Shown piece after piece: positions 51,305 through 58,540 of a stretch of 64,000 bases of DNA. Source of the stretch: JACCXG01 sp963836735 (lineage in GTDB: Bacteria > Acidobacteriota > Vicinamibacteria > Vicinamibacterales > 2-12-FULL-66-21). The notes below the pieces were generated by a model that was not told where the DNA came from, searched no databases, and was given only the letters and a program-made list of their open reading frames with translations. Made by a program: the position numbers and the translations under genes. The DNA lies in the NCBI GenBank assembly GCA_963836735.1, contig CAWIKP010000019.1, positions 124,001-188,000 of the forward strand, in the 5' to 3' direction. Within the stretch, counting starts at the first letter, position 1. Every line of letters begins with the position of its first letter.

Positions 51305-51690
51305 TCGGCGATGAGGACGATCAGAATGACGATCAGCAGGACGATGATGATGGTGGTCGTTGAGATGACGACGGAAGACGCACCACCGACAAGATCGTTG
51401 TTCACCTGACGGGCTTGTGATGCCAGGTCCTGGAGGTCCTGCCCCTGCAGGGTCGAGACCGCTGCCTGCGCCTTCTCGAGCGAAAGGCCGGCCCGGGCCG
51501 CAATCTGCCTGACTTCGGTGCGCGCCAGCAACGCCAGGATGGCATCGCGATCGGCCTGATCCTGGCTGACACGCTCCTGCACGGCCTGTGCGAGCGCGGT
51601 CTTCGCAACGACGTGGGTCTGTGCCTGAGCGGCAGGCGCAACCAGAAGGGCGGCCAGGATCACCGCAAGCGAACGCCGAACAATTCTCAT
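51301..51690 (-). CDS. PA2779-like small exported membrane protein
   Basis: 129 residues from the ATG at 51690. Signal peptide (LAVILAALLVAPAAQAQ), a helical middle with the family-like AARAGLSLEKAQAAVSTLQG and DLQDLASQARQVNNDL, and a C-terminal membrane helix (TTIIIVLLIVILIVLIAD). PA2779-family proteins are encoded beside PA2778-family C39 cysteine peptidases, and the same pairing occurs here with overlapping stop/start. The function of the pair is not established; it may act on a secreted substrate. Confidence 0.82.
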   Translation of the reverse strand: MRIVRRSLAVILAALLVAPAAQAQTHVVAKTALAQAVQERVSQDQADRDAILALLARTEVRQIAARAGLSLEKAQAAVSTLQGQDLQDLASQARQVNNDLVGGASSVVISTTTIIIVLLIVILIVLIAD

Positions 51691-51771
51691 CTGAACCCTC
51701 CCTGAAGAGTGCCGAAATCGGGACACTCACCGCGATGCCGGAAAGCATTTTCCGTACCGTACAGGCTCAGC

Positions 51772-52932
51772 TTACGACGGCTGCGGTCCTGGACGAGGAG
51801 ACAACTGCTCGAAGGCTTCGACGTGCACGGCGCGGCCGTGCGCCGCCTGCCACTCGATGGCGCCTTCGCGGACGAGCCGTGCCAGGCACTCTTCCAGGGT
51901 GAACGAGCCGGCCTTGCGGGTGATCGTGGTTTCCTGATGAAGGTGCTGCAGCGCATTCTTCCGGATGTGTTGACGAGCGCCGTACCCGACCATCAGGAGC
52001 TCCGCCGCCGGAACGATGCCGCCGCCGATCCTGGGGATCAGAGTCTGCGTCATCACCGCTGCCAACGCCATCGCGAGCTCCTGGCGGATGGTGTTCTGAC
52101 GCTCGGGCGGAAAGGAGTCGGCGATGCGCGACACGGTCGATGCGGCATCGGTCGTATGAACGGTGGACAGCACGAGATGCCCGGTCTCGGCCGCTGCCAG
52201 CGCGATCCGCATCGTTTCCGGATCGCGCATCTCGCCCACCACGATCACGTCCGGCGCCTGCCGCAGTGCCGCACGCAGGGCGGTCGGGAAATCCTGGACG
52301 TCCACTCCGACCTCGATCTGCTCGATGACGCTGGCGCTGTGGGTGTGTTCGTACTCGATGGGATCCTCGATGGTGATGATGTGCCGTGGGGAGCGGCGGT
52401 TGATTTCCTCGACCAGCGCCGCCAGCGTCGTGCTCTTCCCCGATCCGGTCGGCCCGCCGATCAGCACCAGGCCCCGAGGAAGCTGTGCGAGCAGCTCCAC
52501 CTGCGGCGGCAGATTGAGCGTAGCGAGTCGCGGGACCCGGGCCGGAAGCATGCGAACCGCGGCCGCGGCCCTGCCGCGTTCGCGATGCAGGTTGACGCGA
52601 AAGCGTCCGAGTCCCATCAGACGATAGGAGGCATCCGCGATCTGGTGATCGCGATACTGACGGCGCGCATGCGGGGCCAGCGCGGGAAGAACGGCTTCTT
52701 CTATATCGACACCGTCGAGCGGACCGTCCGCGAGGGGAACGACCGCGCCCTTCACCCGAACGCTCGGGGGGGCGCCCGACACCAGCAGCAGGTCGCTGCC
52801 CCCCCTGTCGGCCAGCAGCTGCAGCCACCGGTCGAGCCGCGCCGTCGTCCCGGGCGCCACCGGCGCGGCCTCGGGCGGAGCCGTCGCATTCAGCTCGAGG
52901 ATCAGGCGATCGATGTCGTGCTCGGGCTCCAC
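51772..52932 (-). CDS. pilT: PilT-type twitching motility ATPase
   Basis: 386 residues, intact. N-terminal PAS-like domain (WLQLLADRGGSDLLLVSGAP), then the secretion ATPase core: Walker A GGPTGSGKST, Asp box IITIEDPIEYEH, Walker B APDVIVVGEMRDPETM, His box TGHLVLSTVHTTDA. PilT retracts type IV pili by depolymerising pilin; PilU is a close alternative. No other pilus gene is in the window, so this could be a stand-alone copy. It is read toward the PA2779-like gene, with 81 bases between them. Confidence 0.9.
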   Translation of the reverse strand: MEPEHDIDRLILELNATAPPEAAPVAPGTTARLDRWLQLLADRGGSDLLLVSGAPPSVRVKGAVVPLADGPLDGVDIEEAVLPALAPHARRQYRDHQIADASYRLMGLGRFRVNLHRERGRAAAAVRMLPARVPRLATLNLPPQVELLAQLPRGLVLIGGPTGSGKSTTLAALVEEINRRSPRHIITIEDPIEYEHTHSASVIEQIEVGVDVQDFPTALRAALRQAPDVIVVGEMRDPETMRIALAAAETGHLVLSTVHTTDAASTVSRIADSFPPERQNTIRQELAMALAAVMTQTLIPRIGGGIVPAAELLMVGYGARQHIRKNALQHLHQETTITRKAGSFTLEECLARLVREGAIEWQAAHGRAVHVEAFEQLSPRPGPQPS

Positions 52933-52949
52933 GGGGGGAGTTTAGACGA

Positions 52950-53094
52950 TAACTCCCAACTCTCAATTCCCAACTCCCAAGGGAAACCGGTCGACGAACG
53001 AGGTGAAAGGCGCAACAACGAGCTGGTTGACACCCGTTTCACCCGGTTGTTCGAACGGTTCCCTTGGGAGTTGGGAGTTGGAAGTTGGGAGTTG
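52950..53094. repeat. Inverted array of seven-base AACTCCC words
   Basis: Left arm 52950-52987 repeats AACTCCC/AATTCCC (AACTCCCAACTCTCAATTCC...), right arm 53056-53094 repeats the complement (TTGGGAGTTGGGAGTTGGAAG...). The inner 70 bases are themselves partly self-complementary (GAACGAGGTGAAA versus TTTCACCCGGTTGTTC). The right arm ends four bases from the stop of the ADOP gene; the left arm begins 17 bases upstream of the pilT start. Confidence 0.85.
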
Positions 53095-53097
53095 ATC

Positions 53098-55542
53098 TTA
53101 TTCGTCCCTGAGAACGACCATCGGATCGACTCGTGCAGCTCGATTCGCGGGAATGAGACAGGCCGCGGTTGCGACGAAGGCGATGAAGACAGCGACCGAC
53201 GCGATCGTCGCCGGATCGGTCGGCTTCACGTTGAACAGCTGGGCCTGCAGCAGGCGCGTGAGTCCGAAGGCCGCAGCGATCCCGACCGCCAGGCCCGTCA
53301 CCGTGAATCTCAGGCCCTGGCCGAGCACCATCCGCAGAACCGTGGTCCGCGTGGCGCCGAGCGCCATGTGGATGCCAATCTCCTTGCGCCGCTGGCTCAC
53401 CGTGTAGGCCAGGATTCCGTACGTGCCGATTGCCGCCAGCGCGAGCGCGAGTGCGGCGAACAGGCCGAGCAGTTGCGCCAGCAGGCGCGGCCGCGACACG
53501 GCCTCACCGAAGACTTCGTCCATCGTCCGCAGTCTGACGATCGGCAACGTGGGATCCATCGACTGCACCAGGCTTCGAATCTGCCCGGACAGCGTTTCGA
53601 CCGGCACCGACGCGCGTATCACGACGTTCATGCTGCCCGGAGTGAACGCGGTTTGTTTCGGGCCCTGCTCCATCAGGAAGTACAGCTCCGTGCCGGTCTT
53701 GCTGGCGATTCCTCCCTGTTTCACGTCCTTCACTACACCAACGATGGTGCAGTATGGACGCTGCGGCCCACCCGTGCGGACCCGGCGGCCGATAACGCCC
53801 TGGCCCTTGAAAAAGGTCCTGGCGAGCGTCTCGTTCACGAGCACCACCGGCCCCCCGATCACATCGGCCGCCTCGAAATCACGTCCCTCCACGACTGGAA
53901 TGCCCATCGTCGCGAGATAGGGCTGAGTGACGTTCTGGAAATAGTCCACGTTTTCGAAAGGACCTTCGGGAGGCGACGTGTAGCCTTCGAAGTCCACATC
54001 GTTGGCGTTGACGAGCCGCTGCGGCGGCAGGCCACTCATCGCCGCCGCCGACTGGATTCCCGGGATCCCGGCCAGCTTCGATGTCAGTCGCTCGAAGAAA
54101 TCGACCCGGCTCTGTGCCTGCTGATACTGCGCAGCGGGCAGAACGATCCCGAACGTGACCAGCTGATTGCGCTTGAAACCGGCATCAACAGCGGTGAGGT
54201 TCCAGAGGCTGCGCAGCAACAGGCCGGCGCCAATCACGAGCACGACGGCGAGCGCGACCTCGATCATCACCAGCGCGCTGCGGAGCCTCGCGCGGCCCGC
54301 GGTTGCCGTGGATCGCTGTCCCGCCTCCTTCAGGGAGATGTTGACGATGCGCTCCCGGAGCTGGAGGAGCGGGGTCATCCCGAAGAGGAGACCCGTGACG
54401 ATCGAAACGAGCAGCGTGAACGCGAAGACCGCCGGGTGCAGCCCGATCTCGGCGGTCCTGGGCAAGCTGTCGGGATTCGCCGCCAGCATCGCGCGCAGGC
54501 CGCCGAGCCCGAGCGCTGCGCCGACCGCGCCGCCCGCCGTTGCCAGCACGACCCCTTCGGTCATGAATTGCCGCAACAGGCGCCAGCGTCCCGCGCCGAG
54601 CGCCGAGCGGATCGCGAACTCTTTCTGCCGGGAGTCGGCTCGTGCCAGCAGGAGGTTGGCGAGGTTCGCGCACGCAATCAGCAGCACGAAGCCGACCGCT
54701 CCCTGGAGCACCCAGAGGGCGCGCCGCAGGCCGCCGACGAGATCCTCCTGCAGGCCGTCGAGCCGCAGGCGATGGGTTTTCTGATTGGGCACGTGTGTTT
54801 TCGGGTTCAGGACCGCCCACTGCGCCAGCATCGATTCGACGTCGGCCCTGGCCTGGCTGGCGGTCACTCCCTGCTTCAAACGTCCGACGAGATAGAGGAA
54901 GTGTCCGCCGCGGTTGCCCGGAGTGGCCGGATCGAGCGTGATCGGCAGCCAGACCAGCACCTTCGAGTCGTGAACGTCGTAGCCCGGCGGCATGATGCCC
55001 ACGATCCGTGTCGGAACGCCGTCGATCTGGACAACCCGCCCGACGACCGACTCCTCACGGCCGAACGCCGACTGCCAGATCTCGGACGAGAGCACCGCAA
55101 CGTCTTCGGCGCCGGGGAGCGTGTCAGCCCGGGTGAACTGGCGGCCCCGGATCGGCTGCACCCCGAGGACCGGCATCAGCTCCGACGTGACAATCGCGGA
55201 ATTGACCCGGCGGGGCTGGTCGGTCGTTCCAAGGTTCACTGCTCCGGCCCGGTACGCGCCGACATCCTCGAACGAGCGCTGCCGCTCCCGGAACTCGAGG
55301 AATTCCGGCGCCGACACCCAGAACTGATCGAAGCCGAGGGCAGGGAACTGGCTGGTGATGTAGAGGAGCCGTGCCGGCTCGGGATACGGCAGCGGCTTCA
55401 GGAGCACCCCGTTCACGACGCTGAAGATCGCGGTGTTGGCGCCAATCCCCAGCGCGAGCGTCAGAATCGTGACGATGGTGTAGGCCGGGCTCTTCCGCAC
55501 GCTGCGGAAGGCGTGAACGAGATCGTGGCGCAGTGTGTCCAT
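53098..55542 (-). CDS. ADOP-type ABC permease (MacB/FtsX family, acidobacterial)
   Basis: 814 residues from the ATG at 55542, intact. First helix region LVHAFRSVRKSPAYTIVTIL and LALGIGANTAIFSVVNGVLL is the hallmark of the acidobacterial duplicated orphan permeases. Two MacB-type periplasmic domains (VVGRVVQIDGVPTRIVGIMP and GVIGRRVRTGGP) and two FtsX membrane modules (VLLIACANLANLLLARADSR; AIGTYGILAYTVSQRRKEIG) follow, ending in NRAARVDPMVVLRDE. No ATPase gene is adjacent, which is usual for this group. Function unknown; expected to transmit mechanical force or export a substrate with an ATPase encoded elsewhere. Confidence 0.93.
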   Translation of the reverse strand: MDTLRHDLVHAFRSVRKSPAYTIVTILTLALGIGANTAIFSVVNGVLLKPLPYPEPARLLYITSQFPALGFDQFWVSAPEFLEFRERQRSFEDVGAYRAGAVNLGTTDQPRRVNSAIVTSELMPVLGVQPIRGRQFTRADTLPGAEDVAVLSSEIWQSAFGREESVVGRVVQIDGVPTRIVGIMPPGYDVHDSKVLVWLPITLDPATPGNRGGHFLYLVGRLKQGVTASQARADVESMLAQWAVLNPKTHVPNQKTHRLRLDGLQEDLVGGLRRALWVLQGAVGFVLLIACANLANLLLARADSRQKEFAIRSALGAGRWRLLRQFMTEGVVLATAGGAVGAALGLGGLRAMLAANPDSLPRTAEIGLHPAVFAFTLLVSIVTGLLFGMTPLLQLRERIVNISLKEAGQRSTATAGRARLRSALVMIEVALAVVLVIGAGLLLRSLWNLTAVDAGFKRNQLVTFGIVLPAAQYQQAQSRVDFFERLTSKLAGIPGIQSAAAMSGLPPQRLVNANDVDFEGYTSPPEGPFENVDYFQNVTQPYLATMGIPVVEGRDFEAADVIGGPVVLVNETLARTFFKGQGVIGRRVRTGGPQRPYCTIVGVVKDVKQGGIASKTGTELYFLMEQGPKQTAFTPGSMNVVIRASVPVETLSGQIRSLVQSMDPTLPIVRLRTMDEVFGEAVSRPRLLAQLLGLFAALALALAAIGTYGILAYTVSQRRKEIGIHMALGATRTTVLRMVLGQGLRFTVTGLAVGIAAAFGLTRLLQAQLFNVKPTDPATIASVAVFIAFVATAACLIPANRAARVDPMVVLRDE

Positions 55543-55651
55543 GGCTAGCCGGTTAGATGGGTGGTTCCCGAACAAGGGTTGCGGACATCTCGCCGGAGCC
55601 CGAAGGGCAGAGGCGACCGCGCCGTGAGCCCCGAAGGGGCGAAGGGGGGGA

Positions 55652-56029
55652 TCACCGTCGTCGTTGCCCCCTCAGGATGACCGAAGCAACCCCTCCGGCC
55701 ACTGCCCCCACCACCGCATACAGCACGTCGGTCCCGGAAGGATAACGGACCGTGCTGAACAACTGCGAGAGCTCGGCTGTCACCGACACGAGCGCCGCGG
55801 CCAGCGGCAGCCACTTCCACCCCCGATCGCGCGCGAACGAGTAGCCGAACGGGACAAAAAGGAGGATGTTGACCGCAAGGTCCTCGACCTTGTCGGCGGG
55901 ATCGGCGAACGGCACGAGATGCACCCGATCCCACTGCGGGGTTGGTGTCAGGCCCAGCGGAAAGCTCGCGATCAGGACCACGGGTATCCACCAGACCCAG
56001 AGCGGGACGCGCGCCGGGAAGCGGCTCAC
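55652..56029 (-). CDS. VanZ-like membrane protein
   Basis: 125 residues with four membrane segments (WIPVVLIASFPLGLTP, LAVNILLFVPFGYSFA, WLPLAAALVSVTAELSQLF, VLYAVVGAVAGGVASVIL). The VanZ-family features are DKVEDLAVNILLFVPFGYSF and TAELSQLFSTVRYPSGTDVL. VanZ confers low-level teicoplanin resistance in enterococci; most chromosomal homologues have unknown roles. Intact. Seven bases downstream of the pyrophosphatase gene. Confidence 0.85.
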   Translation of the reverse strand: MSRFPARVPLWVWWIPVVLIASFPLGLTPTPQWDRVHLVPFADPADKVEDLAVNILLFVPFGYSFARDRGWKWLPLAAALVSVTAELSQLFSTVRYPSGTDVLYAVVGAVAGGVASVILRGQRRR

Positions 56030-56036
56030 GAGCGGG

Positions 56037-56585
56037 TCAGACCCTGCGCAGCTCGCCCCGGCGAAGCTGGCGGTACAGATCCAGCGACTCGCGGATGATG
56101 CGGATGGCGTCCTCGACGCCCAGCATGTCTTCGACGATCACCTGCTTGTGCTCGAGGGTCTTGTAGTCCTCGAAGAAGCGGCGGATTTCCCGCAGCGTGT
56201 GACCCGGAATCTGCTCTTTGTCGGTGTATTCGGCGAAGGCCGGATCGCGGACGCTGACCGCGACGATCTTGTCGTCGATCCCTTTCTCGTCGCGCATGCG
56301 CATGACGCCGATGGCGCGAGCCTCGACCAGCGTGAGCGGGTGCACCGGCTCCTGGCTGATCACCAGGGCATCGAGCGGATCGCCGTCGTCGCAGAACGTC
56401 CGCGGGATGAAACCGTAGTCCGCGGGATAGTGAACGGCGCTGTACAGGACGCGATCGAGCCGCAGCAGGCCGGTCTCCTTGTCGAGCTCGTACTTGTTCT
56501 TGCTGCCTTTCGGAACTTCGATGACGACAGGAAACGCCGATTCGACGATCGTGTCGTCCACATAGCAGTCGTGCCAGGGGTGCAT
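56037..56585 (-). CDS. ppa: Inorganic pyrophosphatase
   Basis: 182 residues from the ATG at 56585 (MHPWHDCYV). Family I soluble pyrophosphatase hydrolysing pyrophosphate to phosphate. Active-site features: VVIEVPKGSKNKYELDK, RVLYSAVHYPADYGFIPRT, the signature DDGDPLDALV, and DDKIVAV. Residues that bind Mg and phosphate (E, K, D cluster, Y) are visible in these segments. The corresponding ORF extends further upstream through a TTG codon. Confidence 0.93.
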   Translation of the reverse strand: MHPWHDCYVDDTIVESAFPVVIEVPKGSKNKYELDKETGLLRLDRVLYSAVHYPADYGFIPRTFCDDGDPLDALVISQEPVHPLTLVEARAIGVMRMRDEKGIDDKIVAVSVRDPAFAEYTDKEQIPGHTLREIRRFFEDYKTLEHKQVIVEDMLGVEDAIRIIRESLDLYRQLRRGELRRV

Positions 56586-56646
56586 CCCTCTCAAAGTACC
56601 ACCATTCGACTCACCTGCGCCTCGCTTCGTCGAGGCGCAGGTTCGC

Positions 56647-57405
56647 TCATGGCAGGCCGCGCAGGAGCCTGCCCTGAGCGAGCGAAGCGAGCGAAGGAGC
56701 GTGCTCCTGAGCGAGCGAAGCGAGTCGAAGGGTTAGAGCTTGCGAACGGCCGGGCGAGGACTGCCCTCCCACTGGATACTCATAGTGCCCGCCGATGCGC
56801 ACGCTCTTCACGAGCCGGGGCCGGAAACAGCCGACACACTCGCCGCCCGGATGGCGCACGCTGCGATAGACGACGCCGTTCGAGCCGGCGGAGAGCAGTT
56901 GCCGTGCAAAGCGCTGCGACGCGCTGTAGTCGTCGGGATCGTAGAGCGCCGCCGGCGTATCCGCGCCGCGAAGGTCGTGAAATCGCGTGGAGAAGTCGGA
57001 AAGGTACACGCGCATCTGCATCCGGGCTTCCAGCACGCCGATCTCCGCCAGCTCGCGGGATCGGTGATAGATGGATTCGGACAGCGCGATGTCGATCGTC
57101 CGGGCCGCGTACCACGCGCCACGCTCGTCGCTCGAGAACCGTCCGCCGCCCGGCCGTGGATGGCAGTAGGCGGCCATGATCACGGAGGCCATCGGCTGGC
57201 CCACGACCCACTCGTCGCGCGGAACCGCTTGCAGGATCCCGAGCTCCGTGCTGATGCGATCGTTGGTCCACCCTTCGAGCTCGAAGATCGCTTCCAGATC
57301 GCCGGCGGCGGCAACACGATCGAACAAACCAACGACGGGAAACCGGCTGGGCACGAGACGCGCGGTGCCCTTCCAGCGAAAAAGTACTTCGGGTGGCGAA
57401 TTCAT
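56647..57405 (-). CDS. RES-domain toxin
   Basis: 252 residues from the ATG at 57405. RES domain proteins degrade NAD+ and form toxin-antitoxin pairs with Xre/MbcA/ParS proteins. Visible: VLFRWKGTARLVPSRFP near the start, TIDIALSESIYHRSRELAEI, GSNGVVYRSVRHPGGECV and GHYEYPVGG. The normal domain ends near GHYEYPV; the last 40 residues are encoded by the intergenic repeat at 56674-56724 and by sequence rich in Leu-Ala-Ser-Leu, so the real stop may have been lost or moved by repeat insertion. The antitoxin gene lies 37 bases upstream. Confidence 0.88.
   Translation of the reverse strand: MNSPPEVLFRWKGTARLVPSRFPVVGLFDRVAAAGDLEAIFELEGWTNDRISTELGILQAVPRDEWVVGQPMASVIMAAYCHPRPGGGRFSSDERGAWYAARTIDIALSESIYHRSRELAEIGVLEARMQMRVYLSDFSTRFHDLRGADTPAALYDPDDYSASQRFARQLLSAGSNGVVYRSVRHPGGECVGCFRPRLVKSVRIGGHYEYPVGGQSSPGRSQALTLRLASLAQEHAPSLASLAQGRLLRGLP
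56674..56724. repeat. Two 18-base direct repeats in the 3' end of the RES gene
   Basis: CTGAGCGAGCGAAGCGAG occurs at 56674-56691 and 56707-56724, 33 bases apart. The surrounding GCGAAGG extends the similarity. This is a common type of intergenic palindrome (CGCTTCGCTCGCTCAG) in high-GC genomes. Here it supplies the C-terminal codons of the RES toxin. Confidence 0.75.
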
Positions 57406-57410
57406 CGCAT

Positions 57411-57437
57411 CCGCACTCCGCGGATTGCGGAGTGCGG
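57411..57437 (-). promoter_or_regulatory. Hairpin over the RES toxin ribosome-binding region
   Basis: Perfect 11-base stem (CCGCACTCCGC / GCGGAGTGCGG) with a five-base loop, placed between the antitoxin stop and the toxin ATG, five bases upstream of the ATG. The likely Shine-Dalgarno bases (GGAG) are inside the downstream strand of the stem, so translation of the toxin should depend on opening of the hairpin, for example by ribosomes ending on the antitoxin gene. Confidence 0.75.
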
Positions 57438-57442
57438 CTCGA

Positions 57443-57877
57443 TCAGCCGCGCCGGGCATCCAGCAGGCGCCTGATGCGATACAGACCGTCGATGCCGGCG
57501 TTGATCGCCAACGACAACGGCGTGGCGCCGCCGAACGTCGGGTTGGTGTTGGGCATCCGCATCCACGAGTCCGCCAGCGGCTGGTCCGGGTAGAGCACCT
57601 GCAGGCTCTTGTAGATGCCCAGGACGAGCGACAGACGGGTGAGCGTGTCGTACGACAGGGCGCCGTAGTCGCGTGCCTTGTATTTGTGATACGTCGATGC
57701 CGCAGGCCATCCGAGCAGCGCGCGCTGCTCGGCCACCGACAACTGCCAGGCACCCGCGATGTTGAAGAACGTCCGGAGCGCCGGGCCCGACAGCCGCCGG
57801 CGGACATCCGGCTCGGGCCGGATGCGAACATCCGCAGCTCGGGCAGCGACGGCACCTCGGCTCGCGCGTGACTCCAT
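57443..57877 (-). CDS. Xre/MbcA/ParS-type antitoxin
   Basis: 144 residues. N-terminal Xre-like HTH region (GAWQLSVAEQRALLGWPAAS, YHKYKARDYGALSYDTLTRL) and the C-terminal toxin-binding domain (DUF2384) with SLVLGIYKSLQVLYPDQPLA, SWMRMPNTNPTFGGATPLSL and GIDGLYRIRRLLDARRG. It neutralises the RES toxin and likely represses the operon. Its start codon lies inside a perfect 14-base palindrome (57872-57885), the probable operator. Confidence 0.93.
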   Translation of the reverse strand: MESRASRGAVAARAADVRIRPEPDVRRRLSGPALRTFFNIAGAWQLSVAEQRALLGWPAASTYHKYKARDYGALSYDTLTRLSLVLGIYKSLQVLYPDQPLADSWMRMPNTNPTFGGATPLSLAINAGIDGLYRIRRLLDARRG

Positions 57878-57885
57878 ATATGGAG
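57872..57885 (-). promoter_or_regulatory. Palindromic operator at the antitoxin start
   Basis: CTCCATATATGGAG is a perfect 14-base palindrome that includes the antitoxin ATG. Upstream on the same strand is TAGTGTAGAAT, a plausible -10 region (TAGAAT) very near the start codon, so the mRNA may be leaderless or almost so. An ATATGGA half-site recurs at about 57899-57904. Confidence 0.65.
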
Positions 57886-57908
57886 ATTCTACACTAAATA
57901 TGGATATC

Positions 57909-57955
57909 GGGACTCGGGGCTCGGGATTCGGGGCTCGGGGTTCGCCGGCTCGGAA
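57909..57955. repeat. One-sided array of seven-base CGGGGCT words
   Basis: Units CGGGACT, CGGGGCT, CGGGATT, CGGGGCT, CGGGGTT in direct tandem, then CGCCGGCTCGG. No complementary arm is evident. Located upstream of the antitoxin promoter region, beside a separate GC-rich repeat (about 57960-58010, CGCGCCGTAGCGCGCCAGCG). Confidence 0.7.
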
Positions 57956-57995
57956 GAGCCTGTCGCGCCGTAGCGCGCCAGCGCGGAGGCGGACG

Positions 57996-58448
57996 TCAGC
58001 GCGAAGGCGGGTCGACCCGGGGGAAGGGTTCAGGCTTGTAACGGCCGTCGCCGGTGAACGCGCGCCGCGCGCGGACGATCAGCGGGGCGCGAGCGTCCAG
58101 CGGGGCGCGAGCGTCGGGCGGCTCAGCAGCGGCCAGCCGGGTCGCGCGCCACTGCGGGCGGTTGATTCGCTCCGGCCGTGGCTTGGGCAGCCGCACGAGC
58201 TCGTGCTCGATGCGAACGGACGGGCCGGCGCCCACGGGTGAGGCCTCAATCCCGGGTGGGGCCAGGGGAAGCGGCACCGGCCGCGCGGCCATCGGCTCGA
58301 CGCGGGGGGATGAGGCAGGCGGCGGGTACAACATCAGCACCGCGAGCATCATCAAGGGCACCATCCGGCCGTGTTGGAACATATCAAGAATTGAACAAGC
58401 CAGAGCCATGCCGGGCCCGGGGTCCGACAATTCAGGGTTTCTGGCCAT
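57996..58448 (-). CDS. Pro-rich protein of unknown function
   Basis: 150 residues from the ATG at 58448 (MARNPELSDPG). One hydrophobic segment (MVPLMMLAVLMLYPPPA) could be a membrane anchor or signal; the rest is Pro/Arg/Ala-rich without recognisable domain (PRVEPMAARPVPLPLAPPGI, RINRPQWRATRLAAAEPPDA). The low-complexity composition reduces confidence that it is coding. Confidence 0.4.
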   Translation of the reverse strand: MARNPELSDPGPGMALACSILDMFQHGRMVPLMMLAVLMLYPPPASSPRVEPMAARPVPLPLAPPGIEASPVGAGPSVRIEHELVRLPKPRPERINRPQWRATRLAAAEPPDARAPLDARAPLIVRARRAFTGDGRYKPEPFPRVDPPSR

Positions 58449-58540
58449 GTCACCTCTACTGTGCCATGTTCTTTTCGCCGATCGCGTACTCAATCGCCTC
58501 ACTTTGCCACACGGCTGCGCGTTAGACTGCTCAGGTAGTC

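Noticed and set aside
51709..55548. A 1279-codon open frame on the plus strand covering the pilT and ADOP genes
   Set aside because: It has no domain, is low complexity in His/Arg/Asp, and mirrors the real minus-strand genes, whose products match PilT and ADOP throughout. High GC gives long antisense frames.
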